Positions 11,749 through 23,990 of a stretch of 64,000 bases of DNA are shown here, piece by piece. How positions within the stretch are numbered: position 1 is the first letter of the stretch; every line of letters begins with the position of its first letter. The position numbers were made by a program, and so were the translations under genes. The stretch is from Melastoma dodecandrum (lineage: Eukaryota; Streptophyta; Magnoliopsida; Myrtales; Melastomataceae). A model generated the notes under the pieces. The model did no database searches, was not told where the DNA came from, and saw nothing but the letters and a program-made list of their open reading frames with translations. Location of the stretch: contig JARUPY010000539.1 in NCBI GenBank assembly GCA_029817715.1, forward strand, positions 8,221,501-8,285,500, in the 5' to 3' direction.

Positions 11749-12129
11749 GTTGGCGTCCAGGAGCATAACCCAACAGACCCCCGCCAAAAACAGCACACGT
11801 TATTCGCGTAGGGGACTATAACATGTCGGTAAGAGGAGATGCTTCAACAGCCGATTCGATTGGTTATCTTTTCAAAAAAATAAAATAATGTTTCAAATTT
11901 TACAAACTCTTTTCTTGGATGGCTTCAGATGGATCCTCGTCGTCGTCAACTCTTCCCTTGTGTTCGCGTCGAAGACGGATCACGTCGGAAATATTTGGCA
12001 ATGATACTCATAGGGTTTATAGATGTGGTCGCTAGTAAGTAAATGAAATAGATTGAATTAAATATGCGAAGTCTTACAATAAAGATAAGGTGCTTACAGC
12101 CATAAAAATAAAGCAAGGACGGTTGTGCA

Positions 12130-12335
12130 ACGTCGTAGACTTGCTTCTGGGCGCTGCAGACTAAGAGGCAAGGTCGTAGACTTGCCGCTGAACGCTGCAG
12201 TCTTGCGAATCTGAACGATAGGGATGTTGTAGACTTGGCATGGGACGCTGCAGTCTTGCGAATCTGAACGATAGGGACGTCGTAGACTTGGCGCTGGGCG
12301 CTGTCGACTTGGGAGTCTGGGCAATGATGCCGGAG
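12130..12335 (+). repeat. LTR-internal tandem repeats, about 50-55 bp
   Basis: Four degenerate units each contain CGTAGACTTG followed by a GCGCTG-like box, then TCTTGCGAATCTGAACG or a variant. The other LTR (about 24160-24325) has one unit fewer, so the array has changed length since insertion. Confidence 0.8.
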
Positions 12336-12549
12336 ACTTGATAACAGAGTGCTATAGACTTGCGACTCTGAATGGCGAAGCTTGGTTGTTGGGCTTGGTG
12401 GACGGTGTGTGGTCGAATGTAGAGGCAGATGTGGATACCAAGGCTACGGTTGCTCACCTTGGTGGCGGAGTCGAAGGCGGAAATGCGTGCCGGGACTACG
12501 GTAGCTCGTCCTGGAGGTGGAATGCTGGCGGGGAGTTGTTACCAGAGTT

Positions 12550-12572
12550 ACGGGTTTAGGGTTTAGGGTTAA
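12550..12572 (+). repeat. Telomere-like TTTAGGG motif in the left LTR
   Basis: GGGTTTAGGGTTTAGGGTTA is about two and a half units of the plant telomere repeat. The partner LTR lacks it and has unrelated sequence at that point. It is too short to call a telomeric insertion. Confidence 0.75.
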
Positions 12573-13224
12573 TGAAACTTTAAGAGTTTCACCCAGGTCG
12601 AGGAATCCTAACAACTAAGGGGCGACAAGCAAATAAAGCTTCTGTTGGCTGATTTGATCGTGGTTTTTCCATGGGAAGATCTCCTCCCTTTTATACTCGG
12701 TCTGTTACGACCTCTGAAGATCCTCTAATCTAAATCACCCCATGGATCTTGGAGTCAACAAACTGTCCTCTAAGACGTGCCACTCGTGCGGACGTGGGTT
12801 GTGGACTCCACTGATTTCAGAGTTAACAAACTGTCGTGCAACCCGAGCGGACGTGGGTCGTAGACTCTACTGACTTCGGAGATAATCCATCCTTTGAGAC
12901 GTTGACCTGTACGGACGTGAGTAGTAGACTCCCACTGCTCTCGGGGTCACTAATTAGTCGTGTGCAGATTAGGGCTTTAGGCCTGGTGTGAACGCTGCAT
13001 CTTGTCTCATGCGGGGGTCGCGTCCTATTGTGGGCTTTGTCAGAGAGTAGGCCCAAGATAGTCCATCATGTCAACATAAGCCGCCCTATTTTATTGAGGG
13101 GACTTCTGTCGCCTGAGCGCTTCTGACATTTGCTTGCGTCGAAAGAAAACCCTTCGTCTTCTTCCTTCCAGCTTTCTTGGAAACCCTTGTAGACTTTCTG
13201 AAACCCTCGTTTCTTGCCTTGATC

Positions 13225-16180
13225 ATGTCTACTCTTGCTGCTTTCCAACAGCACTGCCAGCACGCTGGACCCTTTGGCATGGTCCAGACTGGCGACAATG
13301 GGCTAACATTGGGTCCTGTTCTTGACCTTGCCCTCTTCCCCCGCGTGGTACCCCATGAGTACCTGCTCATAGAGTCCCCCATCCCCATCTGCCGGGAGGA
13401 TTTTGCGGACCCCTTGAACTGGGAGAAGAAGAGCGGCTTCCTCTGCTTCCCCTCCGTCGAGAAGCCGGTAGTGCAGAAGTGGTTTTCCACTTAGCTTGGG
13501 AAGCTGGAGCACAGGCTGAAAGTTTGCGGCCTTTGGTCGTTCGTCAAGCTGTCCCTGGTCATGAAGCGCTGTGACCCTCGGGTATGTGCCAGCCTGCTCC
13601 CTTTCTGGAATGACTCGGTGAACTGTTTTTACTTCCCCGAGGGTCTTATGACCATAATCCTGGAGGACATCCACTTCTTGACGGGGAGCTACGTGGCCGG
13701 CGTCCCCGTCCGCCTCCATCCTATAGACGAGGACCACTACCCCACCGAAATGCTCCAGATTCTTAGCACGACGAGGAGGCACCTGGAGATGATTGAAGGT
13801 CAGTCTCCTGTTGTCTGGGGAAAGTCTGAAGATGTTGAGTTCTTCAGCGTCTGGCTGAGCAAGTACGTGTTTTGCTTCACCGGCAAGCGCATGCCGAAGT
13901 TGGTTTAAGGGGTCGCCAACTTCCTGAGGTCGGCCTCCAGCCAGATTGCCTGTGCCCCGATTCTCTTGGGGTTGGTCTACCAGGGGCTGCACAAGGCGAC
14001 GACGTACAACAACCCCTTCCCAAGATATCCAGCCGGCGGCTCCCTGTGGCTTGTGCATCTGTGGTCCTGCCTGTGGATGCTGGGGCTCACAGGGTACCAG
14101 ATGCCCTCCAGCGCTACTCCAGTTGTGTGCTACGGGACGCACATGCTGGAGTCCTGCTGCCAGTCCAAGGACAAGTGGTTGTATGCCTCCGTGACGGGAC
14201 ACATCCTTCACATTGTAGATACCGGGCGGGGCGAGCGCCGCAACTAGGTCCCCTTTCCTGCCGGCCACTCCATTTTGAGGCGCCGACGGAAGCTCACCCC
14301 GGGCCTATATATGGATTCAGTTTTGACCAGCAGGGACCTGGTCTACGTGTCGGAGGGGGTTTTTCCTTCGAAGTCTACAACACCCAGCTCTGTGCAAGGC
14401 ATGTCGGCTTTGTACAGACCTCTTCGGTGCCCTGCTCCGACACCTCCCACATCTCAATCAGCACGAGGGTTTCCACTATTTTTTCCAAGGAAACCCTCCA
14501 GGCCTCGATGAGTCTTTTGGCCAGGAAGGTGGAGCTCCAACATATGGAGTTTTCTTCTGAGTCTACACCAGTCTTGGCCATGGAATTGTTTACCGTTCAG
14601 CGGGCAATCACGTTTTATACCCTGCTGAAGAGGATGTTTTTCCTCCGGACCTCCAAGGAGCCGGATCTTTATCTGTCCTCTGAGATCATGTTGAAGACAT
14701 GATAGAAGCCGCTTCTTGGTATAGACTTATACTCATCTTTTTTGCCCTTTGAATTGATAATTCTGATTTGATATAAATTGTAGTCTTGAGTGTAGACTCA
14801 GGGGACTCTTCACCAGAGAGCGGCCCGCCTCCCCCGGCTAGACGTTTGACCCATCTTCGCCGGCAGGCCCTTGCCTCCAAGGGCAAGCGGGTTGAGCAGG
14901 GAGCGGCCAGTAAGCGCAGAACTCCTACCCCTGAGTCCTCTGACTCTGAGGACATACCGATTTGTGTCTCCTTCAAGCGTCGCCGACCTACTGTTCAGGA
15001 TCCGGTTCCCATCTCTGTTGTTGCCCCGGAACCCTTAGGGACCTCTTCTTCAAGGTATGCGATGCTTTCTACTATTGAGTACTGTGACTTTTCTTCAATT
15101 AACCATATGGCATTGTTTTCCGGAAAACGACCACGACTCTGAGCTTGTCCCCTTTATTTTCTCAAGCGGCTGAGTTTCCTCGAGAAGTGGTACGTAATCT
15201 CATGTCTATGCAATTTCCTGTTTTAAAGACTAAAAAACATTATTCTTTCTTCAGGGTCCAAATCAGTCCGGGAAATCCGACCCTGAGGAAGAAGCTTCCG
15301 ATGAAGCCATTCTGCCTCCTCCTTCCGAGGTATGCATGGCAGGTTGGTGTAGACTTTGCTTGTCCGTTTTCTATACTGATGTTTAATTTAAATTTGTAGA
15401 CTATTCCTTCCCCAAGCCCTGAAGTCCCAGCTGCTGAGGAGCGAGAGGCCCCTGCTGTTACAACAGATACTGCCGTTCCAGAGGTGGTAAGTGCAACAGG
15501 TACTAATCCTTCTGCTGCTACAGGTCCATCATCAGCCAGCCGACCTCCCAGCCAGCCGTCAAGCGGGACTCCTGGGGAAGGAACTCCAAGCTGCCTAAGT
15601 TACTTTGATCGCCTGATGGCGAATGTGGACCGTGTTGGGGGGCTCCTTCGCATTGAGACCATCTCTGAGGACCAGTTTAAGGACCTTCAGAGCTATATCA
15701 AGGAGATCGAGGACTCACCAGCCACTACTATCGGGATGTAGGCAACTTGCGAGGAATTCATGAGGCAATTCTGGACCGAGTGGCCGGTGTACATACAAGA
15801 CCTTAAGGCAGTTCGCGGTGCCCGGTCCAGGATTGCCGACTTCCTGAAGAAGCATGCGGAAGGAGAGGCTGATGTGAAGCTTCTCAGGGGGCAGAGGGAA
15901 GATTTGACTCGCCAGCTTGTGCAGGTTCAGGCCTGGATTGCTGTCCTTTTGGCCCTTGAGAATGATCTAAAGGAATGGGCCTCTGTGACAGACTCCCTGC
16001 TCGCAGAAAGATCTGCTTAAGCCTCTGAACAACAGGGCCAAGATGAATTGAAGTCTTGGTTTCGATAAAGGAATGAAGTCACCATCAAGAGGACTCGGGC
16101 CAAAGTTCTGACTTTTCTGTTTGTGGAAGCAGCACACGGAGTGCCTAAGCCAAGTGCGGCGAGTTCAAGCAGGCGGTGAT
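13225..16180 (+). pseudogene. Antisense, intron-containing plant mobile domain (PMD)-like gene inside the gypsy element
   Basis: From ATG 13225 the plus strand encodes MSTLAAFQQHCQ, then a PMD-like region with PFWNDSVNCFYFPEGLMTII and EDIHFLTGSYVAGVPV, and later YNTQLCARHVGFVQ. A low-complexity basic part follows (about 14790-15060) and a helical, probably coiled-coil, C-terminus (15600-16180). In-frame stops lie at 13492, 13906, 14245 and 15739, and the frame shifts near 14290. Plausible introns are seen: acceptor TTGTAG near 14783, donor AAG/GTATGC near 15055, acceptor TTCTTCAG near 15250, and a clean 70-bp intron at 15330-15399 (GAG/GTATGC to TTTGTAG). The gene lies opposite in strand to gag-pol, behind pol. 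Extra ORFs are known in Tat elements; the PMD label rests on motif recognition. Confidence 0.7.
15330..15399 (+). other. Candidate spliceosomal intron in the antisense PMD-like gene
   Basis: It starts GTATGC after GAG, ends TTTGTAG, is 70 bp long and T-rich before the AG. The flanking sequence is coding-like. It is the clearest of several introns in this gene. Confidence 0.6.
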
Positions 16181-16400
16181 TGTTTTAATTTTTTCCAAGG
16201 GATGACACCCTTTTAAAACAAACTCATTCTATATTTTTACTAGCTGTAGACTAGCCAAAGGATGACACCCTCTAAACAAACTCTTTAGTCTACAGCTATA
16301 GTATACTTGTAAATTCAATTCTTAGCAAATTGTTCCCATATAAATGGGAAGTGTTTACTCAGAATCTTCTTGTGAGATTCCCAAATGGTCTCCCTATAGT
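16181..16400. other. Convergent 3' region between the antisense gene and pol
   Basis: No coding sequence. Two near copies of CCAAGGGATGACACCCT occur (about 16194 and 16255). Both transcripts would end here. Confidence 0.6.
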
Positions 16401-17594
16401 GTTTCGGGTACTTGCCATTAATTTTTAGAGGTTGCTAACCTGATACGGCCCTTCCCAATTCGAGACCACTTTCCTAGAATCTGATCTTTAGACTTTAAGG
16501 GTAAAATCATTTTCCAAACCAAGTCACCAATTTGGAAATACTTATGAACAACAATCTACGGGCTATTCTCTACTTGTGTACCTCTATCTTGTCTACAACC
16601 TCTAGCCTCTTTCTTTCCAACTCTTCCAAGGCTATATGCATGGCTTCGTCTTGTAGACAAGGTTGGCTGACACAAAGTGACTTGTACCTCATTTCAATGG
16701 GCAACACTGCGTCATGGCCGTAGACTAGTGCGAATGGAGTTTCCCCAGTGCTTTCGTGCTTGGTGACTCTCAGAGCCCATAGTGTATCATTCAGTACTTC
16801 TTGTCATTTCTTTGGATTAATCCCGACTATCTTTTGGATGTTATTTTTATTTAATTTATTGGAGGCTTCAGCCTGTCCATTCGCTTGAGGATAATATGGA
16901 CTGGAATTCAGAATTGGGAAGCCAAACTCTTCGGCAAACTCCCTCACACTTGCATTGTTAAAAACCGTCCCGTTGTCTACAACAATGTTCTGGGGAATGC
17001 CGAATCGATAAATGATACAAGTCCGCATAAAACTAACGACTTCATTGTGGTCAATTTTCTTGTAGACTTGAGCTTCTACCCACTTGGTGAAGTAATCTGT
17101 TGCTACTAAGATGAATGCATCCCCTCGACTAGAGTGAGGGTGAATTTTCCCCATCACATATAGAGCCCAGGTCCTGAAAGGCCAAGGTTTGATCACCGGG
17201 GTAAAGTCAGTTGCTGGGGCACGAGTTATCGGGCCATGTCGTTGGCATTCTTGACATCCTTTGGCCATTTCAATGCAATTTTTCATCATTGACGACTAGT
17301 AAAAATCATGTCTACGAATAATCCAACACATTTTTATCCCTGCCTTGTGCGACCCACAAAGTCTTCCATGGGTCTCCATCATTATTGGAGTACTACACAT
17401 CTTAAAAGGACTCCGCTTGTATCCTCCCTATAGAGTACACCGTCCAAGAGGGCGTATGACAGCTCCTGAACATTGATTCGCTGTTTGGCCTCCTGACTGG
17501 GGTCTGATAAGAAGTCTACTATTGGTTTCCTCCAGTCTTTATCTTGGCTCATTATGTCTACGGCCTTGACATTGTCTTCGGACTGCAAATGCAA
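16401..17594 (-). pseudogene. Tat-type gypsy integrase, inactivated
   Basis: 17289-16804 (minus) encodes the zinc finger end (CQECQRHG), then the integrase core. Of the DDE triad, the first Asp, expected in a WALD-like box, is Tyr (WALYVMGK; GAT to TAT near 17155). The second is kept in VVDNGTVF and the Glu is kept in YPQANGQAEASNK. After a stop at about 16804 the C-terminal part continues (LWALRVTKHESTGETPFAL) to about 16400 with further stops. 17594-17382 is the stretch between RNase H and the zinc finger. The Asp loss alone should abolish strand transfer. Confidence 0.88.
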
Positions 17595-17798
17595 TCCTAT
17601 TTCGAGTATGTTATCCTGTTCTGTCCTGTTTTTGTATCCTAAAGCTAATTGCGCTAGGCTATTAGCTACTGCATTTTCATCACGTCTAACAAATTGAAAA
17701 GTGATATCTTCAAATCGAGCGACTAGCCGCTGTACTGTATCGAAACAGGGCAGTAGCTTGCCATGACAAGTGCATTCTTTCTTAACTTGGTTAATAAC

Positions 17799-19722
17799 TT
17801 ACTGAGAATCTCCCCTGACACGGGCTTGCTTTGCCTTTAGTGCCACGAGTTCCTTCTGCACTGTTATCAATACTTCATACTCAGTAACATTGTTGGTGGG
17901 TATTATTTGTAGACGAAAAGCTAATATGATGTCTTTGCTCATCGGGGATATTATATGAACTCCTATCCCAGCTCCATTCTTAGTGGACGAGCCATCAAAC
18001 CACGCCTGCCAGACCTCTTCGGTTACTTCTTCTTGTTCTATAGATAAGGCCGGGTCATAGTCGACTAGAAAATCAGCCAGTGCTTGTCCCTTGACTGATT
18101 GTTGAGACTTATATCTCAGATCATATGGAGACAAAATTAAGCTCCATTTGCTAATCCGTCCACTTAACAATGGACTCTCAAAGAAGTACTTGATAATCGG
18201 CGACTTGGATACGACGTAAACTTCGCCGTTCCCAATGTAATGCCTAAGCTTCATGACGGCATAAAATACCGATAGACACAACTTTTCCTTTGGAGCATAC
18301 CTGACCTCAATTGGTGTCAATTGCCTTGACAAGTAATAAACGGCCCTTTCACGTCCACTCTCATCCATCTGCGCCAGCATAGCCCCTATGGTTGTTTCAG
18401 TGGCAGCTACATAGAGAATGAAGGGTCTCCCATATTGAGGGGGTATCAGGACTGGTGGGTGTGTTAAATACTTTTTTAAAGCGTTAAACGCTTCTTCGTG
18501 TTTCTCTGTCCACTTGAAATTATTTTTTCCCCTTAATAGGTTGGCAAACGCCATAGTCTTTCCTGCGACATTTCCGATGAATCTATGCAGGTAATTCACC
18601 CTTCCAAGGAAAGCCTGTAATTCCCTTTTGCTTCTTGGTGCTGCTAGATCCTGGATGACTTTTACCTTATTTTGATCGACTTCAACACCACGTTGATGTA
18701 CTAGGAAACCCAAAAATTGCCCTGCTTTAACTCCAAAGGCGCATTTAAGTGGGTTTAGTTTAAGTTGATATTTTCTCATTTTCATGAAAGCATTTCTGAG
18801 ATGGTCGACATGAGGTTCTTCTTTTGTCGACTTGACGACAATGTCGTCGATGTAGACTTCCACTGTCTTGCTAAGCGAAGCATCGAATATAGCATTCTTT
18901 GCTCGCTGATAGGTGGCACTGGCGTTCTTTAGTCCAAATGACATTACTACCCATTCGAATATTCCTAAAGGACATTTGAATGCTGTTTTATGTACATCTT
19001 CTTCCGCGATGAAGATCTGATTATAACTGAAGAACCCATCCATAAAGGACATAATCTGCTGCCCTTGCTGACTTGTCTATAAGGACATCTGCGACAGGCA
19101 TAGGGTACTCATCCTTTGGAGTAGCACGGTTCAAATCTCTAAAGTCTATACAGACTCTGATTTTGCCGTTCTTTTTTAATACGGGTACGATACTAGAAAT
19201 CCACTCCGTATAACGTGACGTCCTTATGTACCCTGCTCGAAAAAGCTTTTTAGCTTCTTCAAAGATTAGTTGTGTCACTTCCCTAGTCATGTGCCTTGGT
19301 GCTTGGTGCACCGGCTTAAAATCTTTCTTGATGGGAAGGGTATGTTCCACTAGTCTACGGTCTAACCCTTGCATCTCAGTATAATCCCAGGCAAAACAGT
19401 CCTTAAATTCTTCAAGTACTCCTTTAATCGCATCAAAGAATTCTTTATTAAGCAAAAAACTGATTAAAAGAATCCTAGGAGAAGTCTCGCTTCCCAAATT
19501 AACACTAATTAATGGGTCACACGGTGTCATCAAAGGCTCGCGGCCCTCGATTCCACCTAAATCGGTAGACACGGGCTTATTACAAGCATTAGGCGCTTTG
19601 AGCGCTTCTGAGTTTATTGAAAACCAAGAGATGGGTTGTCTACAGCAATGTTGTCCCTGGTAGACTTGAAGTCGTCGAAGGACATCGGCGACTACTTCGG
19701 TTCTTTCTTCATTCTGGTCCAT
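17799..19722 (-). pseudogene. Tat-type gypsy RT, RNase H and archaeal-type RNase H
   Basis: 19722-19021 holds the linker and RT start (KDCFAWDYTEMQGLD, RVCIDFRDLNRATPKDEYP). A frameshift near 19040 leads into 19052-17799. This second piece keeps the RT catalytic box VYIDDIVVKS, the gypsy RNase H (with an altered YVAATETTIGAML where a D-A-S motif is usual), and a second RNase H of archaeal type (AWFDGSSTKNGAGIG..NNVTEYE). The dual RNase H is diagnostic for Tat elements. A stop lies after RGDSQ at 17799. The pieces are long and well kept, so inactivation is fairly recent. Confidence 0.92.
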
Positions 19723-20470
19723 AGGTCCCTTCTTTCAGGAGTCTATCGGGCTCCAACTCCGTGACAATATTTTGCTCGTTTTTTCTAACTTCGTTTTCAT
19801 TTTGGCAGTTCGTCTCTCTCCTTACGGGGTTTTCTCCCGAATTGACTTCTTGCAGGACTTCCTCTATTTCCTTCGCGGTAAGCTCGTCTCCCCATTCGGA
19901 TGGAGCGATTGGGTCTGTCTCAGGCTTAGGGTGTGATGTCCCATAATCCACAATGTCATCAAACTTTCCAGATGGTTGGCCAAGATGACCTACAGTAGGG
20001 TCGCCCAACTTATATCGTTGCTCCAGAGTAAGGTCCTTGATAGTCTTGCTTGTTTCTGCATGCAAGATACCTTTGTCACAACAAGAGTATTCATCAGCCC
20101 TAATAATCTCAATTTCAGAGTCAATCCATAACATCGATTCTCTATGCAATGTAGATGGGATAGCTGCGGCTTTATGGAGCCAGTCGCGGCCCAACAGAGC
20201 ATTAAAAGTATGAACTATGTCTATCACAAAGAAATCAGTTTCCTTTTCCTGGCGACCCACTTCTAGGTGCATAGAGAAGACCCCTAAACACTCAGATTTC
20301 CCACCGTAAAAACCGCTCACTGCGACATTGGTTTTAACCAAGTAATGAGGCTTATATCCAAGCATTTTAAACCTGGATAGAGGAAGCACGTTTATCGTTG
20401 CTCCATTGTCTACAAGGACCCGACTCACCACATTACCGTTAAAGGTAGCAATGATGTACAAAGAGTGCAT
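19709..20470 (-). pseudogene. Tat-type gypsy protease region
   Basis: The 253-codon open frame contains the aspartic protease active site VLVDNGATINVLP, a flap region with CLGVFSMHLEV, and the second hydrophobic motif NALLGRDWLH. The catalytic Asp is present; DNG instead of DSG is common in plant elements. An acidic linker follows (SEWGDELTAKEIEEVLQEV). It overlaps the RT piece by 14 bp in another frame. This part of pol is intact as far as I can read. Confidence 0.85.
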
Positions 20471-20473
20471 GTG

Positions 20474-22409
20474 TTATTTCATGCTATTAGATGGTTTCTC
20501 CAGCCAATGAAGTGGAAAACCTGCCGGATAAGCTGGTGAGCAAGGAATAGACACTTTACCTCTTGCGGTTTCCACTTTTCGATTATTGGCGAAGTCTACA
20601 AGCAAGGTTAGAGCGTTACAGCTCACAATTGGCCTCTTTTCACCATCAACATCGCTTGGGATTTCACTTCGAAGAGGGGTGTAATAAAAACTTGAACCAG
20701 GCCCTTCTGAATGGTCTGTAGACTCAATATGCTCTGCTTTAGTGTTCAATCCCTTTGTAGACACTCTGGCAGGTAAAGCGGCCCCTAAGAGGGTACGCCT
20801 AGGCCTCTTAGCGACGTGACTTAGACGTGTGTCCCTTCTCTTTCGAGCCCTTGGTGGCAAAGCGGTCTTGCCAACTGCTTTCTGCCAATGTTTCGAGGGG
20901 TTAACTGCTTTAATTACCCTTAATTTCTTAGAACCAAGGAAAGACTGACATACCTCGACAAAGTCTCCAACAAATGAATCGTATCCTACTACTGTCCGCG
21001 TTAGTACCTGTTGCGTTGCTGAATAACTGTATGTTTCACAAGTACTTGTGGCTGCAGAGTGTGCGAGTTTGACCACGATCTCTCCGTTCGAAGATAAGTC
21101 TACAAGCTTGAGAAAGTAGTTGACAAAACAGGGGGTGCAGAGTTCAGTGATCAGGATCCTGTTCTGAGCTATTAGCTTGCATTTCAAACAGAGCTTCCTT
21201 TCGTCAAGGAACTGAGCTATCGATGGTCCTGTCCAGATTGCTTGGATGTCTACTTTAGAAGTCCCGTGTCTTGGCTTGCCCCCTTTCTCCTGTGGCCTCT
21301 CGACCTACTGAGTCCTGCTAAGGACGTCCCCTTCTACAGCTCCAGGGCGGGATTCACCAGTGTGACCGTTTCTTTCTTGTCCTCGCTTTGCCCCTTGTTG
21401 GACGGATGAGTCATTAAACTCCAGATGTCGTTTGGGGTACGGAGCTGTTGTTCAGGTGCTCTGCCTCGACCATGGGGGCCACCTCTTCCTCCTCGGGTAA
21501 CTGGCCTGCAAGGTAATGGAAACTCACGTAATTTCTGCGCAACTGAGGCAGCCTCCGCCACACGACTATCATCAGAAAAGAGGGGCAAAAGCTCCATAAG
21601 GTCGATTCCCTCTTCTTGAGAGTGATACGAGATAGATGGGCTTGAACGATAATGGTAGTGATAGTATCGTCTTATTTTCATCGACTGGGCGACAAACTGG
21701 TCTCACGCAAATCAATGAAAGGGGGAGGAAAGTTGACAGAATTATAGTCTTTCCATAAGACAGAAGAGAGAGAGAGAGGGATTTATAAAAAAAAAGAATC
21801 AATAGAGGGACTTTTGAAACCTCTCTATGAGCTATTAGAGGCACTTCGTGAACTCGGGGAAACTATTCCCATTGCCACCTCCTCGAACGGGGTCAAATCA
21901 TACCAGGCATCCCCCTGATTGTTCTGCAGATACTTCCTGAAAGTATTGCATCTATCAGTGGTGTGCGTGTCATCCATATGCCAACAACAGAGGTTGGATG
22001 CCACTTCCTTGACCGGACATGTGACTACACCTTTGTCAGCCAAGCGGCGGAAGAGGGCATCCACTATCATGGTCTCCTCGGGGATCTTTATGTTATGTAA
22101 GGAAAAATCAGTATTAGTCTCGATGAAATTGATGTATACATCAGGAACATCGAACATATGAATGGCTATTTCATCGTCAAAGGGCCTGTCGTCAACCATA
22201 GTGACTTCGTTTACTTCAGGGAAGCATAATTCTTTTGACTCTATAAGGTCTTGAATTATGTTCCTAATTGACAAGTAATCCATGGTCGTGTGTGTGAACG
22301 AACCATGCCACTTGTAATAGTTCTTAGTTTTCTCGTTCTGTCTAGGGGGCTCTATGGCCGGGTTTGAGCTTAATCCGCTTCCGTTGGACAAGCCAGTCGA
22401 AAATTGCAT
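20474..22409 (-). pseudogene. gypsy gag C-terminal and gag-protease linker region
   Basis: 22409-21825 has the Cys/His pattern seen behind Tat gag cores (YYKWHGSFTHTTMDYLSIRN, then CCWHMDDTHTTDRCNTFRKYL). 21187-20474 carries a Cys-rich motif (CKLIAQNRILITELCTPCFVNY) and basic, serine-rich text. The same two blocks occur, degraded, in the plus-strand element at 27.4-28.7 kb. 21200-21840 between them is poorly coding and includes a short (GA)n run at about 21765. Confidence 0.75.
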
Positions 22410-22487
22410 CCGCCTTGTCTACGTCGAAAGAATATTTTCTTTCTTCGCCAGACTTCTGAGATGCTTTCGCTTTTGAATTCTTCCTTG

Positions 22488-23943
22488 CTAGTGGCTCACA
22501 AACCGTTGCTTCGCTTCAAGGGTTTCTAACTGGCAGGCGTGCTTAAACAGGGCCTCTTCCATCAGCAACTGATGATACTCAGTCGCACTCCTGGCCATGT
22601 CATAAAGATCATTGAACCTCTCCCCTTGTAGTTTCTTCTTAAAAGGCATAGACAACGCGTTTAACGCGATCATCAACTGGTCTCTTTCAGGAATTGTAGG
22701 CCTACAGCGAAGCAGCGCTTTTTGCAAACGCATGAGGAATTGTCCTGGGTGTTCCCAAGCGGTCTGTCTAAGTGCATTACCTCGAAAATCGACCTGGGCG
22801 TGTCTAGTCGAGCAAATGCTTTCATAAAGAAAGACTGCATTTCTGCTCATGATGTTACTGACCCGGGGGTAAACTTGCATACCATGTGAAAGCATCTCCC
22901 TTAAGTGAGTTCGGGAATAATTTCAGCTTCCAAAAATCATTGGCTGCAGCATCCCCCGCTTGATGGGTGAACCGGGCTATGTGTTCTATAGGCGTCATCT
23001 CATCTTCCCCTGAAAATCGGGTGAAGTCGGGTACTCTGTATCCCTTAGGCAGAGGAAAGTCTCTGTCAATGTTGGCAGGGTATGGACTCTTGTATAAACA
23101 ATGATCATCCTGCCTGACAGCTCCGGGTACCATCCCCTCCAAGACTTGAGCGATCGTCTCCCTCAAATTTTGTGGAGGTGCATGATCGAACCGCTCACGC
23201 GCATAGTCCTGGCTCACTTTCTCCGGGGGATAAGGCATCCTTGCGGTGGCTCGGGATGGCTGCAGGTTTACCGAAACATTCGCGTAGAAGCTTTCTGCCC
23301 GCGGTAGTCTTCCCATAACTGGAGCTTTCCCAGACGGTATCTCCTCTACAAGTGCCTTACTAGGTCGGCGAGGGGGTATGCCACTTGCATATATGGTTGT
23401 TTCACCCTGCGCCTCAACATCATCGTCTACGTGGTCTACTGCTTACGCATCATTTGACCTCTAAGAAGTGGGAGATCGAGAGGTAGTAGGCCTCGAGGGG
23501 GACATCCTGTCCCTATTGTAGGCCTCTATAGCACGTTGGTTAGCACCGCTCCAAGGTTCATCCTCTTGGAACGACACATTACGCCTCTATGCGCGCTGGG
23601 CATCTCCCTTGAAAGAATTCTCCCTGTCTATGGGGGCGCTTGGCTTTGCAGCGACACTTGGCCTATTCAAAGTGCTGAGTTACTCCAAAATCTGAGCTAT
23701 ATTATCTTGTTATCCAGTGACATGTCTGTCCATCAGGTTCCTCATATCATTGAATTCTTTGTGGAACTCGAGCCTGGATATGAACTCAGAAGGAGTACGT
23801 GCCCCGGAATCAGGTTGATTCGCAGTTTCTTGGCTTCCTAGAGCCGCGGTCTCGACATTTACATCTCCCACTATAAACTGACCGTCTCCATCTAATGGAG
23901 GAGGAGGTTCGCGATTAGCTCCGCTCCTGGTACTCTTTGCCAT
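22488..23943 (-). pseudogene. Tat-type gypsy gag
   Basis: The likely start is MAKSTRSGANREPPPPLDGD at 23943, just inside the right LTR. 23316-22855 contains FPLPKGYRVPDFTRFSGEDE and DFWKLKLFPNSLKGDAFTWY, the Tat gag core. 22895-22488 continues in another frame with WEHPGQFLMRLQKALLRCR. Stops lie between 23430 and 23710. It is nonfunctional, but the core is clear. Confidence 0.85.
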
Positions 23944-23990
23944 CTGTAGACTTTTAGCCTTTTGTGGTCCCACTGTGTTCTCCAAAAACA

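Larger units (their letters stand above)
11961..13076 (-). repeat. Left LTR (3' LTR in element sense)
   Basis: Starts TGTTCGCGTC and ends ATGTCAACA. It aligns along its length with 23991-25109, with scattered substitutions. One larger difference lies around 12540-12575, where this copy has a telomere-like motif and the other has about 80 bp of a repeated GGTTGCTCACTCTGA unit. Confidence 0.93.

Noticed and set aside
13303..14268. Long minus-strand ORF (321 codons) opposite the PMD-like gene
   Set aside because: It is a shadow of the plus-strand coding region in GC-rich sequence; its text has no domain features, while the plus strand shows PMD motifs.
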